A stretch of DNA of 5,223 nt from Syntrophomonas sp. UBA4807. GTDB lineage: Bacteria > Bacillota > Syntrophomonadia > Syntrophomonadales > Syntrophomonadaceae. The stretch's first letter is position 1. Each line of letters opens with the position of its first letter. The position numbers and the translations under genes were made by a program. The notes below the pieces were generated by a model, which made no database searches, was not told where the DNA came from, and worked only from the letters and a program-made list of their open reading frames with translations. Location: the NCBI GenBank assembly GCA_002402575.1, contig DHGD01000022.1:6846-12068 (forward strand). The letters run 5' to 3'. Shown in pieces: positions 5,139-5,223 of the stretch.

Positions 5139-5223
5139 CTCCTTTCCAAAGACATAAAGACCTGATTGTCCCGCTCTATTAAGAGTTTTAATTGCACTCG
5201 GCGCATTTCATCGGGGTATTTGA
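5108..5223 (-). CDS. C-terminal end of an unrecognised gene (5' end outside window)
   Basis: On the minus strand one frame is open from the window edge to TAG at 5110-5108, giving 37 residues. They begin KYPDEMRRVQLKLLIERDN and end SLERRSPPRLIQQQ. The other two minus frames close within about 40 bases of the edge. The piece is rich in charged residues and looks like an amphipathic helix followed by a flexible tail, which is plausible for the end of a real soluble protein. It is too short for me to assign a family. The gene would be convergent with the GH18 gene, and a T-rich tract follows its stop. The frame could be open by chance, but composition and context favour a true gene end. Confidence 0.45.
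   Translation of the reverse strand, partial: KYPDEMRRVQLKLLIERDNQVFMSLERRSPPRLIQQQ

Overview
The window looks like chromosomal DNA from a Gram-positive bacterium of the Bacillota (low- to mid-GC Firmicutes), probably a spore-forming Clostridia-type lineage. The evidence is strong AGGAGG-type ribosome binding sites before almost every gene, TTG starts, sigma-A-like promoters, a YtrA-type GntR/ABC operon, a stand-alone VanW protein, and a secreted protein joining a copper-amine-oxidase-N-like domain to a GH18 hydrolase. Genus cannot be fixed from the sequence alone.

Layout, left to right. (1) 1-428, plus: C-terminal half of a TauE/SafE-type membrane anion exporter, cut by the window edge. Its TAG stop interlocks with the TAA stop of the convergent gene. 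(2) 425-2324, minus: a compact three-gene operon read leftwards, in the order YtrA-type GntR repressor, ABC ATPase, six-helix ABC-2 permease. Each downstream gene has its Shine-Dalgarno inside the end of the gene before it. (3) 2325-2814: a 490-bp divergent intergenic region. It holds a good sigma-A promoter for the gntR operon with a 17-bp near-palindrome over the expected start site. The 9-mer TATGTACGG occurs three times. A 10-bp inverted repeat bounds a 154-bp segment. A second very good sigma-A promoter (TTGAGA-N17-TATAAT) faces right, followed by a hairpin-like inverted repeat and a 17-codon leader ORF with a strong RBS. (4) 2815-3633, plus: VanW-family protein. (5) 3703-4959, plus: exported GH18 glycosidase. 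(6) 4960-5107: a short convergent gap with no rightward terminator that I can see. (7) 5108-5223, minus: last 37 codons of an unrecognised gene entering from the right edge, with a weak candidate terminator after it.

How the genes may work together (inference). Every complete gene fits cell-envelope biology. YtrA-type operons in Bacillus are repressed by their GntR protein and induced by wall-active antibiotics. VanW accompanies vanB-type glycopeptide resistance, though its function is unknown and no other van gene is visible here. GH18 proteins of the SleL/YaaH kind cut peptidoglycan glycan strands. The divergent arrangement, with repeated candidate operator words between the two units, suggests an envelope-stress locus. 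The parts that standard annotation would probably miss are the 17-codon leader ORF coupled to vanW and the repeated TATGTACGG word.
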